In this document: positions 1 through 5,865 of the stretch, one piece after another
Layout: the number at the start of each line of letters is the position of its first letter
How positions within the stretch are numbered: the stretch's first letter is position 1
From: an uncultured Burkholderiales bacterium
GTDB lineage: Bacteria > Pseudomonadota > Gammaproteobacteria > Burkholderiales > Burkholderiaceae
Length of the DNA stretch: 5,865 nucleotides
Direction: 5' to 3'
Assembly (NCBI GenBank): GCA_903845315.1
Contig: CAIMWY010000187.1
Coordinates: 1 to 5,865 of the forward strand
Program-made: the position numbers and the translations under genes
Notes under the pieces: model-generated
Told to the model about the DNA's origin: nothing
Databases searched by the model: none
Seen by the model: the letters and a program-made list of their open reading frames with translations, nothing else

Positions 1-626
1 AGCACAAAGACCTTGAGTTTCACAAGGGGAACATTCACACCCATGGCTGAGGCCATGGTGCGTCCGCCTTTCAAGCACCGTATGGCCCGACCTTCACGTG
101 AGCTCAATAAGTTGCTAGATAGCCAAACAGCAATGCCAACTGATATCCACACAAAGTAGGTGAAATTTCGGCCTGAATCAATGTGGATGTTGAAGAGCAC
201 GAGGCTGGGCACGCCACTGATGCCACTGTGTCCACCTAAGAACTGAAGGTTACCTGCCAGGTAATACAAACTCAGTCCCCAGGCAATGGTGCTCAGTGGT
301 AAGTAATGACCCGCCAATTTCAAAGTCAATGCGCCTAAAAGCAAGGCAATGAACACAGCGATGGCAACACCCACACACAGCGTCAACCAAGGCGACCATT
401 GACTGACCGTACTCAGGTAAGCGCTGGTGTAGGCCCCTACGCCCACGAACGCCGCTTGTCCAAAAGAGGTCATCCCACCAATGCCAGTCAGCAGCACCAA
501 CCCGATGCTGACCATGCAAAACAAGCCTGCATAGTTGCTGATGGTGATCAATGATTCAGAGAACACCCATGGCGCGATGGCCATGAGCAGCGCAAAAAGC
601 GCATAGAGGTGACGGGTACGAATCAT
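1..626 (-). CDS. livM: LivM-type ABC transporter inner-membrane permease (partial, C-terminus beyond the left edge)
   Basis: The frame stays open from an ATG at 626-624 to the window edge, giving 208 residues with no stop. It is a membrane subunit of a branched-chain-amino-acid-type (HAAT) ABC importer, expected to pair with the LivH-type permease encoded just upstream. Visible hallmarks are a first hydrophobic helix at about residues 7-22, the family signature TG-GGMTSFGQAAFVGVGAY at about 47-66, further hydrophobic spans near 27-47, 78-105, 110-127 and 156-174, the loop GGHSGISGVP at 131-140, and the cytoplasmic segment SREGRAIRCLKGG at 176-188 that precedes the ATPase-contact region. The start is chosen because its ATG overlaps the livH stop (ATGA) and has an AGGAGG 7 nt upstream. 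The segment after GRAIR reads CLKGGR rather than the acidic-residue version I associate with E. coli LivM, so the transported ligand may not be an amino acid. Whether the protein ends normally or is fused to a LivG-like ATPase cannot be seen. Confidence 0.9.
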   Translation of the reverse strand, partial: MIRTRHLYALFALLMAIAPWVFSESLITISNYAGLFCMVSIGLVLLTGIGGMTSFGQAAFVGVGAYTSAYLSTVSQWSPWLTLCVGVAIAVFIALLLGALTLKLAGHYLPLSTIAWGLSLYYLAGNLQFLGGHSGISGVPSLVLFNIHIDSGRNFTYFVWISVGIAVWLSSNLLSSREGRAIRCLKGGRTMASAMGVNVPLVKLKVFV

Positions 627-1663
627 TCTTCGTCCTCCTCAGAGTGATGGGCTCGCAGCGATCTCCAGAGCAGCACGGGCAGGATCAATGTGAACACCAA
701 GACTTCTTTGAAAGCACTGGCCCAAAAAGAAGCGAATGCTTCAATCAAGCCCACCAGCAATGCACCCATGGCAGCCAAGGGGTAACTGAACAAACCGCCC
801 ACAATGGCAGCAACAAACCCTTTCAAACCAATCAAAAATCCGGTGTCATAAAAGATGGTGGTGATCGGTGCGATAAGCAACCCAGACAGTCCGCCAATCA
901 TTGCGGAGAGAAAAAAAGCTTGCGACCCGGCTTCATTGGAACGGATGCCCATCAATTGGGCGCCCACGCGATTGATGGCGGTAGCTTGGAGGGCTTTGCC
1001 GCGCAAGGTGTGGGTGAAAAATAGGTACAAGCCTACGATGGCTAGCGCAGTTGCCGCCAACACCCAGATGGATTGCCCTGTGATTTGAAGTGGGCCCAGC
1101 GAGAACCTGGCATCACTGTATGGGGTTGTTCTTGACCCCTCTGGACCGAAAAAAATCAATCCCAGTCCTGTGATTGCCAAATGCACAGCGACTGAAATGA
1201 TCAGCAAGACAAGGACCGATGCGCTCGCCACAGGCTGGAAGGCCACCCTGTAGAGCAAGGGTCCCAAGCACGTGACCAATGAAAGTGTCAGGGCTGCCTG
1301 CACATAAATCGGCAACTGAACGGGTGCCAAAAAATAAGCGAGTAAGACCCACAGCGCGGGCCATCCCAAGAACTTGGTGAGTGCGCGCGGAATTTTTCTT
1401 AAATTTTTTGCGCGAACGTGCTGTGTCAATTCCATCAACGTGGCAAGCACCGAAAGAATCAGTAAAAGCCAAATGACACCCGGTGTTTTACCTGCTTGCA
1501 GGGCCGCCATGGTCAATGCAGCATAAGCCACATAGTCGCCTTGCGGAACAAAGATCACCCGTGTCACAGAAAATACAAGAACGATTCCCATGGCCAGCAA
1601 GGCATAGACAGCGCCAGTGATGACGCCGTCTTGGGTGAGCAATGCTGCAATTGTGAAATCCAT
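623..1663 (-). CDS. livH: LivH-type ABC transporter inner-membrane permease, extended form
   Basis: This is the second membrane subunit of the HAAT-type ABC importer, 346 residues from the ATG at 1663-1661. Recognisable LivH features are the N-terminal ITGAVYALLAMGIVLVFSVT stretch (about residues 15-34), the following IFVPQGDYVAY, which replaces the usual INFAHGE-like motif, the LLYRVAFQPV segment (about 136-145), the TLRGKALQATAIN cytoplasmic loop (about 219-231), the MGIRSNEAGSQAFFLSAMIGG coupling region (about 238-258) and the GLKGFVAAIVGGLFSYPLAA segment (about 279-298). About eight to ten hydrophobic spans are visible. E. coli LivH is 308 residues, and the surplus sits mostly between residues about 55 and 125: an extra hydrophobic segment, a basic stretch (RAKNLRKIPR) and another hydrophobic segment. 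The protein ends in an acidic SEEDEE tail. An in-frame TTG at 1672-1670 could add three residues, but the ATG is preferred. Neither start has a clear Shine-Dalgarno. The gene overlaps livM by 4 nt. Confidence 0.9.
   Translation of the reverse strand: MDFTIAALLTQDGVITGAVYALLAMGIVLVFSVTRVIFVPQGDYVAYAALTMAALQAGKTPGVIWLLLILSVLATLMELTQHVRAKNLRKIPRALTKFLGWPALWVLLAYFLAPVQLPIYVQAALTLSLVTCLGPLLYRVAFQPVASASVLVLLIISVAVHLAITGLGLIFFGPEGSRTTPYSDARFSLGPLQITGQSIWVLAATALAIVGLYLFFTHTLRGKALQATAINRVGAQLMGIRSNEAGSQAFFLSAMIGGLSGLLIAPITTIFYDTGFLIGLKGFVAAIVGGLFSYPLAAMGALLVGLIEAFASFWASAFKEVLVFTLILPVLLWRSLRAHHSEEDEE
634..639 (-). promoter_or_regulatory. Ribosome binding site of livM, inside the livH 3' end
   Basis: The minus strand reads AGGAGG seven bases before the livM ATG, a near-perfect Shine-Dalgarno. 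It lies in the codons for the acidic SEEDEE tail of the LivH-type protein. Together with the ATGA overlap it fixes the livM start and suggests coupled translation of the two permeases. Confidence 0.8.
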
Positions 1664-1680
1664 GATTGTCAAAATCTTTT

Positions 1681-1709
1681 AAAAAAAGCGGGGCGATCAC
1701 GCCCCGCTT
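1681..1709 (-). terminator. Intrinsic-terminator-like hairpin between the binding-protein and livH genes
   Basis: On the minus strand the sequence AAGCGGGGCG-TGAT-CGCCCCGCTT forms a perfect stem of eight GC-rich pairs plus two A-T pairs around a 4-nt loop. A run of seven T residues begins at the last two stem bases, so five unpaired T residues follow the stem before AAAAG. It lies 17 nt past the TAA of the substrate-binding protein and about 20 nt before the livH ATG. The plus strand lacks a T-run after the stem, so it acts in the minus direction only. It is probably a partial terminator or an mRNA 3'-end stabiliser that makes binding protein in excess of the permeases. That role is inferred; the stem and T-run are directly visible. 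Confidence 0.85.
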
Positions 1710-1726
1710 GGTGTCCTAGAAGCCAA

Positions 1727-2860
1727 TTACTTGACCAGTTTCCAGTCACCGTTTTCAATCACCACCAGCACCCGAGCGCGCGCGTCAACGCCTGCATGGT
1801 CTGTTGCCGTCATGTTGTAAACCGCGTGGGTGCCATTGACATTTTTAACGCGTTCAAGTGCATCGCGAAGTGCCTGACGAAACTCAGGCGTGCCTGATTT
1901 TGCTTTTTTGCTTGCTTCAGCCACAGCGTTGCCTGCCAGCAAATAGGCGTCGTAGGAATACGCTGCGAAAGCGTTACGACTGCCGGCTCCAAACGAGGCT
2001 TCGTAAGACTTGATGAATTCAAGCGAAGGTTTCTTCGTAGGGTTGCTGTCAGGCAGTTGCTCTGCAACCATCACGGGGCCAGTGGGGGCAAAGCCGCCTT
2101 CAATATTCTTACCGCCCACGCGCAGGAAGTCTTTGTTGATAACGCCATGGTTGTGGTAGACCTTGCCCTTGTAGCCACGCTCAGCCAAGGTGACATGGGG
2201 CAGTGCACCTGGGGTGCCAGAGCCACCTACCACGACCGCGTCAGGATTGGTCGCCAAGATTTTCAATATCTGACCCGCCACAGAGGTGTCGTTGCGACCG
2301 TAACGCTCTTCAGCGACGATCTTGACGCCTGCTGAATCGGCGTGGGTTTTCAAACCATTCAGCACCAAATCACCCCAAGCATCCGAGTAACCAATGTAGG
2401 CCACGTTTTTGACGTTGTTGGCTTTCATGTGATCGGCAACGGCCCCCATCATGATGGAAGCAGGTTGAGGAATGGTGAATACCCAAGGATTTTTTGAGGC
2501 TGCCGGTCCCACGGGGGACAAGGCAATTTGGGGCGTTTTCAACTCAGAAGAGATATCGGTGATGGATGTTGCTGCGGGAACGCTGCTCGAGCCAATGATC
2601 AAATCAACTTTGTCTTCGGTGATCAATTTGCGGGCATGCTTGACCGCATTGGTCGGGTCGGTGCCATCGTCCATGATGATGTATTGAACCGCTTCACCAC
2701 CTAGCGTTTTAGGCAACACCGAGAAGGTGTTTTTGTAGGGAATGCCCAGTGATGCACCGGGCCCTGTGGCGCCTACGATCACGCCAACTTTGACGTCAGC
2801 GTGGGCGTGCAAGCCAACCATTGAGGCCAGTGCAAGAGCAATGAGGGATTTTTGTTTCAT
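1727..2860 (-). CDS. Periplasmic substrate-binding protein of a Liv/HAAT-family ABC transporter
   Basis: The 377-residue protein starts with a Sec signal peptide: basic MKQK, a hydrophobic core at about 5-17 and an AHA cleavage motif at 19-21, giving mature protein from D22 (DVKVGVIVGATGPGASLG). It has the type I periplasmic-binding fold of the LivJ/LivK/AmiC group. Visible landmarks are the N-terminal ligand loop GATGPGASLG (30-39), DDGTDPTNAVKHARKLI (64-80), IIGSSSVPAATS (88-99), where the serine/threonine cluster usually holds a ligand carboxylate, AYIGYSDAWGD (154-164) and DAVVVGGSGTPGALPH (207-222). There are no cysteines, so the disulfide of E. coli LivJ is absent, and there is no lipobox. 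The ATG has a strong AAGGAG 5 nt upstream. It follows the acyl-CoA dehydrogenase gene by 33 nt and precedes the permeases, so it should capture the acid that the adjacent ligase activates. Ligand identity is not readable; amino acids or aromatic/other carboxylates are possible. Confidence 0.93.
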   Translation of the reverse strand: MKQKSLIALALASMVGLHAHADVKVGVIVGATGPGASLGIPYKNTFSVLPKTLGGEAVQYIIMDDGTDPTNAVKHARKLITEDKVDLIIGSSSVPAATSITDISSELKTPQIALSPVGPAASKNPWVFTIPQPASIMMGAVADHMKANNVKNVAYIGYSDAWGDLVLNGLKTHADSAGVKIVAEERYGRNDTSVAGQILKILATNPDAVVVGGSGTPGALPHVTLAERGYKGKVYHNHGVINKDFLRVGGKNIEGGFAPTGPVMVAEQLPDSNPTKKPSLEFIKSYEASFGAGSRNAFAAYSYDAYLLAGNAVAEASKKAKSGTPEFRQALRDALERVKNVNGTHAVYNMTATDHAGVDARARVLVVIENGDWKLVK

Positions 2861-2864
2861 GATG

Positions 2865-2871
2865 TCTCCTT
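2865..2871 (-). promoter_or_regulatory. Ribosome binding site of the substrate-binding protein gene
   Basis: The minus strand reads AAGGAGA just upstream of the ATG, with AGGAG five bases from it. This is the best-placed Shine-Dalgarno in the window apart from that of livM, consistent with high output of the binding protein. The 33-nt gap around it is otherwise A/T-rich with no GC stem. Confidence 0.75.
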
Positions 2872-2893
2872 GTTAAAAATTAAAACACTTTTT

Positions 2894-4042
2894 TCACAAA
2901 CCAATTTGACGGGCAACGATCAACCGCATGATGTCACCGGTGCCGCCACCGACCATGGGGAAATAGGAATCACGTAAGAACCTCTGGACTGGAAACTCGT
3001 TCATCAAACCCCAGCCGCCATAATTTTGCATGGCCATATGACAGACTTCATGGCAGTTTTCAGCGGCAATGATTTTTGCCAAGGCAGCTTCGCGCGTGAT
3101 GTCTTTGGACTGATCGGCCAAATGCGCTGCATGGTAGGTGTAAAGGCTTGCAGCTTCTAACTTGGCCAGCATGTCGACTTGTCGAAACTGAACTGCCTGA
3201 AATTTGCCTACAGCTTGCCCAAACTGCTGACGCTCTTGAATGTATCGCAGCGAGGCGTCATACGCAGCCCGTCCAACACCAATGGCCAAAGCTGCTGTGA
3301 ATATCCGGTCCACTGTCAAAGCTTGGTAGGCATTCAAGAATGAACTGCCACTGCTGCCGTTGTTGAGACGGCGGTTGTCAGGCACAAAGACGTTGTCAAA
3401 AACCAGCTCACCTGTATCCGAGCAATTCACCGAAAATTTATCCAGCTTTCGACCGACAGAGAAACCTTTTGTTTGGGTGTCTACCAAGAACAGTTCAAGA
3501 CCTTTGGCTTTCAGGCTAGGGTCGGTTGTTGCCACGACGGTGATGAAGTCTGCCACCGTGCCATTCGAGGTGAAAACTTTGCCACCGTTGAGCAACCAAC
3601 CCCCCTCAGTTTTCGTGGCTTTTGTTTTCAGGGAGGCTGCATCAGACCCTGCATTGGGTTCGGTGATCGCAAATGCACCAATTTTCTCGCCGCGTAAGGC
3701 GGGTAAAAAGTAATTGGTCTTGACCTCTTCGTCCCCCCAGGCGTATAGCGTGTGCGTGGCTGTTGAACCTTGCATGCACACGCCTGCAGCAAAACCAACG
3801 GAGGCCCTTGCCAGCTCTTCACACAGAATCGTGAAGCAGGTGTAGGGTTGGTCGAGACCACTGCCGCCAGCTTCTTGCGGGTACATCGTTCCCAGGTAGC
3901 CCAACTCGCCAATTTCACGAAATAACGCATGGGAAAATTCGCCTGACCGGTCAAGTGCCTCGGCCTGGGGCATGAGGCGCTCATCGACCCATCGTGCAAT
4001 GTGGTGACGGTACTCTCTGGTCTCATCCGTTTCGAAAATCAT
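2894..4042 (-). CDS. Acyl-CoA dehydrogenase (FAD-dependent), with an atypical catalytic-base position
   Basis: This 382-residue protein has the usual single-domain ACAD length and should oxidise an acyl-CoA to the 2,3-enoyl-CoA, passing electrons to ETF. The N-terminal helical domain spans about 1-120. FAD/substrate signature 1, AITEPNAGSDAAS, is at 125-137, and the beta domain (WLLNGGKVFTSNG, 149-161) follows. The C-terminal helical domain has YIQERQQFGQAVGKFQAVQF (267-286) for FAD contact and signature 2, Q339-NYGGWGLMNEFPVQRFLRD358. Instead of the medium-chain type YEGT motif with its catalytic Glu, it has VGGGTGD (364-370), with Gly at the Glu position. The alternative position used by isovaleryl-/long-chain-type enzymes aligns with D245 in LTVDRI, an Asp rather than Glu. 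The gene begins with ATG overlapping the ligase stop (ATGA) and has GGGAG 10 nt upstream. The context suggests it acts after the ligase and before the crotonase. The exact substrate is unknown. Confidence 0.93.
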   Translation of the reverse strand: MIFETDETREYRHHIARWVDERLMPQAEALDRSGEFSHALFREIGELGYLGTMYPQEAGGSGLDQPYTCFTILCEELARASVGFAAGVCMQGSTATHTLYAWGDEEVKTNYFLPALRGEKIGAFAITEPNAGSDAASLKTKATKTEGGWLLNGGKVFTSNGTVADFITVVATTDPSLKAKGLELFLVDTQTKGFSVGRKLDKFSVNCSDTGELVFDNVFVPDNRRLNNGSSGSSFLNAYQALTVDRIFTAALAIGVGRAAYDASLRYIQERQQFGQAVGKFQAVQFRQVDMLAKLEAASLYTYHAAHLADQSKDITREAALAKIIAAENCHEVCHMAMQNYGGWGLMNEFPVQRFLRDSYFPMVGGGTGDIMRLIVARQIGL

Positions 4043-5619
4043 GGGGTGCTTTCTCCCTGGTTGCTGTATTTGCTCTTGAGGTCTTTTCGAAGAACCTTGC
4101 CCACTGCACTTTTCGGAAGTTGTTCAACAAAGTAAATCTGAGTCGGGCATTTGTAGGATGCAAGTGTTTGCCGCACGTGAAGTTGAATGCTTGCACTATC
4201 CGCGACTGTGCCTGACTTCAGCACAACGGCTGCCGCCACAGTTTCTACCCATTGAGGATCTGGAAGTCCAAAAACAGCCGCCTCCAGAATGTCAGGATTT
4301 TCAAAAAGCACGCTTTCAACTTCTGTTGGGAAAACATTTTCTCCACCCGTCACAATCATGTCGTTGCGCCGGTCCACGATGTAGAGAAAACCCTCGCCAT
4401 CAAAATAACCCATGTCACCGGTTTTCAGCCAACCGCCATGGACGGCTGAACGAGTTTTGGTGTCGTCTTTCCAGTAAGCACTCATCAGGCCAGGACTTCT
4501 GACCTCGATTTCACCGATAGAACCGAATGGCACGACACGCTCTTCATCGTCAACGATACGAACCTCTCGTTCACTCATGGGGCGACCGCATGAGGCCAAC
4601 AGATGCTCTCCCATGGGGGTTTTTGAACGCAGGTGCGATTCAGGGTCTAAGACGGTCACCACGCCCCCCTCTGTTGAGCCATAAGCTTGCGCAAACCCGC
4701 AGGCTGGAAAAATTTCCATCGCTTGTTTAAGCAATGCGGCTGGCATCGAGGAAGCTGCGTAAAACAACAACCGGACATGGCTTAAATCAATATCTCTGAC
4801 CTGGGGTTGCTTGATCAATGCAGCAATCATGGTGGGCACAAGATGGACGTTGCTGATTCTGAACGCTACAAGCGCGTTCAATACCGTCGCAGGGTTGAAC
4901 TCATTGAGCACAAGCGTTGTGCATCCTGAAGCGATGCTTGGAAAGCAGTGGTACCACATGCCGCCCACGTGAAACAGTGGCATGACCACCATGGTGCGGT
5001 CGTCTTGCACCATTTGAAGCATCTCATCCACTGCGATACGACAGTTGCACAATGCGCCGCCATGGCTGATGGAGACACCTTTGGGGAGTCCAGTTGTGCC
5101 GCTTGTATAAATGATGCACAAAGGATCTTTGCTGGTTACAACGTGATCAATCTCCCGGCTTGATCCAGTGCTTGAAAGTTGCGCATAGTTGTGCCAGCCT
5201 GTTTTATCTTCGCCCATAGCGATCCAGTGCATCACAGCTGAGGCTTTCATTTTGAGCACATCACCGGTCGATGAAAAAAAGTCTTCGACCAACACAGCCA
5301 CGGCCTCGCTGTGTGCAATCAAACGGAGCAACTCGTCAGGCTGTAGTCGCCAGTTCAGCGGAACGACGACGATGCCGGCCTTGGATAAACCAAAAGTCTC
5401 GATGTACTCCAGGGTGTTGCGTGACAAAATTGCGACACGATCACCTTGCTTTACGCCTAATTCGATCAAGCGATTTGTGAAACGGTTGATGTTGTCGTTG
5501 AGTTGCGAGAAGCTGCGCTTGGCCCCCTGCAGATTTTCCAATGCAAGTTTGTCGGGCTGCGCCTTCGCCCAATGTCGAAATACATCGCCAACGGTTGCAA
5601 GTTCGCCTGGCACACTCAT
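4039..5619 (-). CDS. AMP-forming acyl-CoA synthetase / carboxylate-CoA ligase (ANL superfamily)
   Basis: The 526-residue protein activates a carboxylic acid with ATP to an acyl-adenylate and then to the CoA thioester, in the cytoplasm. All core ANL motifs are present: the phosphate loop YTSGTTGLPKG (171-181), MPLFHVGGMW (213-222), YAASSMP (287-293) lining the acyl pocket, QAYGSTEGG (311-319) with the conserved TE, WLKTGDMGYFDGEGFLYIVDR (397-417) with the ribose-binding Asp402, the hinge and A8 region DRRNDMIVTGGENVFPTEVE (416-435), and the catalytic lysine K508 in LPKSAVGKVLRKDL. The length is normal for fatty/aromatic acyl-CoA ligases. The start ATG overlaps the stop of the crotonase gene (ATGA), with a weak GTGAG 6 nt upstream. 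It shares a 4-nt overlap with the dehydrogenase downstream, so it is probably the committed activation step for the compound imported by the adjacent ABC system. Long-chain, medium-chain and aromatic substrates cannot be told apart from motifs alone. Confidence 0.94.
   Translation of the reverse strand: MSVPGELATVGDVFRHWAKAQPDKLALENLQGAKRSFSQLNDNINRFTNRLIELGVKQGDRVAILSRNTLEYIETFGLSKAGIVVVPLNWRLQPDELLRLIAHSEAVAVLVEDFFSSTGDVLKMKASAVMHWIAMGEDKTGWHNYAQLSSTGSSREIDHVVTSKDPLCIIYTSGTTGLPKGVSISHGGALCNCRIAVDEMLQMVQDDRTMVVMPLFHVGGMWYHCFPSIASGCTTLVLNEFNPATVLNALVAFRISNVHLVPTMIAALIKQPQVRDIDLSHVRLLFYAASSMPAALLKQAMEIFPACGFAQAYGSTEGGVVTVLDPESHLRSKTPMGEHLLASCGRPMSEREVRIVDDEERVVPFGSIGEIEVRSPGLMSAYWKDDTKTRSAVHGGWLKTGDMGYFDGEGFLYIVDRRNDMIVTGGENVFPTEVESVLFENPDILEAAVFGLPDPQWVETVAAAVVLKSGTVADSASIQLHVRQTLASYKCPTQIYFVEQLPKSAVGKVLRKDLKSKYSNQGESTP
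4053..4058 (-). promoter_or_regulatory. Ribosome binding site of the acyl-CoA dehydrogenase gene
   Basis: AGGGAG on the minus strand, ten bases before the ATG and inside the last codons of the ligase gene (encoding the QGES region). It supports the chosen start and re-initiation or coupling across the 4-nt overlap. Confidence 0.6.
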
Positions 5620-5865
5620 GTTTTGCTCACTTTGCCCTGTTTGCGCAAAAGGAAATCGGCCAAGCGTTTTTTTGCTTCATCGTCATCTTGTGCAATGCCC
5701 ACCATCAACATTTCTGTGAACAAGCCTGCGGCTGGATCTTGCTCTGCAATTCTTGGAATGGCTTGAATCACAGCAAAGTTTGCCAATGGTGCATTTTTTG
5801 TAATTTTTTCGGCAATCTGCAAAGCTTTTTCAAAGCCTTGTCCATCCTCGACCAGGTAATGCGTC
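5616..5865 (-). CDS. Enoyl-CoA hydratase/isomerase (crotonase) family protein, C-terminal 82 residues only
   Basis: The frame is open from the right edge to a TGA at 5618-5616, so the gene starts outside the window. An in-frame TTG at 5822 is an internal leucine codon, because the frame continues upstream (THYLVEDGQGFEKA...). The segment shows the crotonase C-terminal helical region: ALQIAEKITKNAPLANFAVIQA, where family members have A..LA..I....P.A....K., then IPRIAEQDPAAGLFTEMLM, a helix with the family's D...G...E pattern, then DDDEAKKRLADFLLRKQGKV, equivalent to the usual EG..AFLEKR.P.. tail. It would hydrate, or otherwise act on, an enoyl-CoA made by the downstream ligase and dehydrogenase. 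The oxyanion-hole residues and catalytic glutamates lie outside the window, so the activity is not proven. Its stop overlaps the ligase ATG by 4 nt. Confidence 0.82.
   Translation of the reverse strand, partial: THYLVEDGQGFEKALQIAEKITKNAPLANFAVIQAIPRIAEQDPAAGLFTEMLMVGIAQDDDEAKKRLADFLLRKQGKVSKT

Noticed and set aside
41..58. Inverted repeat CCATGG-N6-CCATGG
   Set aside because: It lies within the livM coding sequence, in codons for TMASAM, with short arms and no T-run. It is likely chance.
250..519. Minus-strand 89-codon open frame inside the livM region
   Set aside because: It lies in another frame of the same strand. The frame starting at 626 gives a convincing LivM protein, while this one gives a composition with no family features.
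644..1088. Plus-strand open frames opposite livH, and other plus-strand frames of 65-176 codons across the window
   Set aside because: They are antisense shadows of well-supported minus-strand genes, with no recognisable domains, signal or ribosome sites.
1661..1672. TTG start for livH at 1672
   Set aside because: It adds only three residues before an ATG (MTIM...) and has no better ribosome site. ATG at 1663 is the simpler start, although neither is strongly supported.
2861..2915. Possible promoter before the binding-protein gene (TTTAAT-like -10 in the A/T-rich gap)
   Set aside because: No acceptable -35 hexamer lies at 16-18 bp, and A/T-rich sequence gives such matches by chance. I could not support it as a promoter.
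5616..5822. Independent 68-codon gene starting at TTG 5822
   Set aside because: The frame continues without a stop to the window edge and the whole stretch matches a crotonase C-terminus, so the TTG is an internal leucine codon.
1..5865. Mobile element, defence system, CRISPR array or RNA gene
   Set aside because: I found no transposase, terminal repeats, regularly spaced repeats or tRNA/rRNA-like segments. Coding sequence fills nearly the whole window.

Overview
The window is a single, tightly packed set of six genes, all read from the minus strand (right to left). The outermost two are cut by the window edges. Protein styles (Comamonadaceae-like crotonase tail, Liv-type transporter, moderate GC) suggest a betaproteobacterium, most likely Burkholderiales. 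That placement is inference from familiarity with such proteins, not from a marker gene.

In transcription order the genes are: (1) the C-terminal end of an enoyl-CoA hydratase/crotonase-family protein (5616-5865, partial); (2) a complete AMP-forming acyl-CoA synthetase (4039-5619); (3) a complete acyl-CoA dehydrogenase (2894-4042); (4) a complete secreted periplasmic substrate-binding protein of the branched-chain-amino-acid/amide (Liv) ABC family (1727-2860); (5) a long LivH-type permease (623-1663); (6) a LivM-type permease (1-626, partial, not terminated in the window). Genes 1/2, 2/3 and 5/6 each overlap by an ATGA (stop and start sharing 4 nt), which is typical of translational coupling. 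Gene 4 follows gene 3 after 33 nt and has the best Shine-Dalgarno. Genes 4 and 5 are separated by 63 nt that hold a strong intrinsic-terminator-like hairpin.

Read together, this looks like an import-and-activate catabolic operon. A Liv-type ABC importer, whose ATPases would be expected beyond the left edge, brings in an organic acid. The ligase makes its CoA thioester, the dehydrogenase introduces an alpha,beta double bond and the crotonase acts on the enoyl-CoA. The substrate cannot be read from the sequence. Aromatic phenylpropanoid-type acids are one plausible class by analogy with known clusters, and other carboxylic acids are equally open.

I found no RNA gene, mobile element, CRISPR array, origin or defence-like system, and no gene-free stretch above 300 bases. 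The points most worth a second look are: a dehydrogenase whose classical catalytic glutamate position is glycine while the alternative position carries aspartate; a LivH protein with an extra segment of about 50 residues near its N-terminus; and the terminator-like hairpin between the binding-protein and permease genes, followed by a permease start with no visible Shine-Dalgarno. I see no strong case for a wholly undescribed system.
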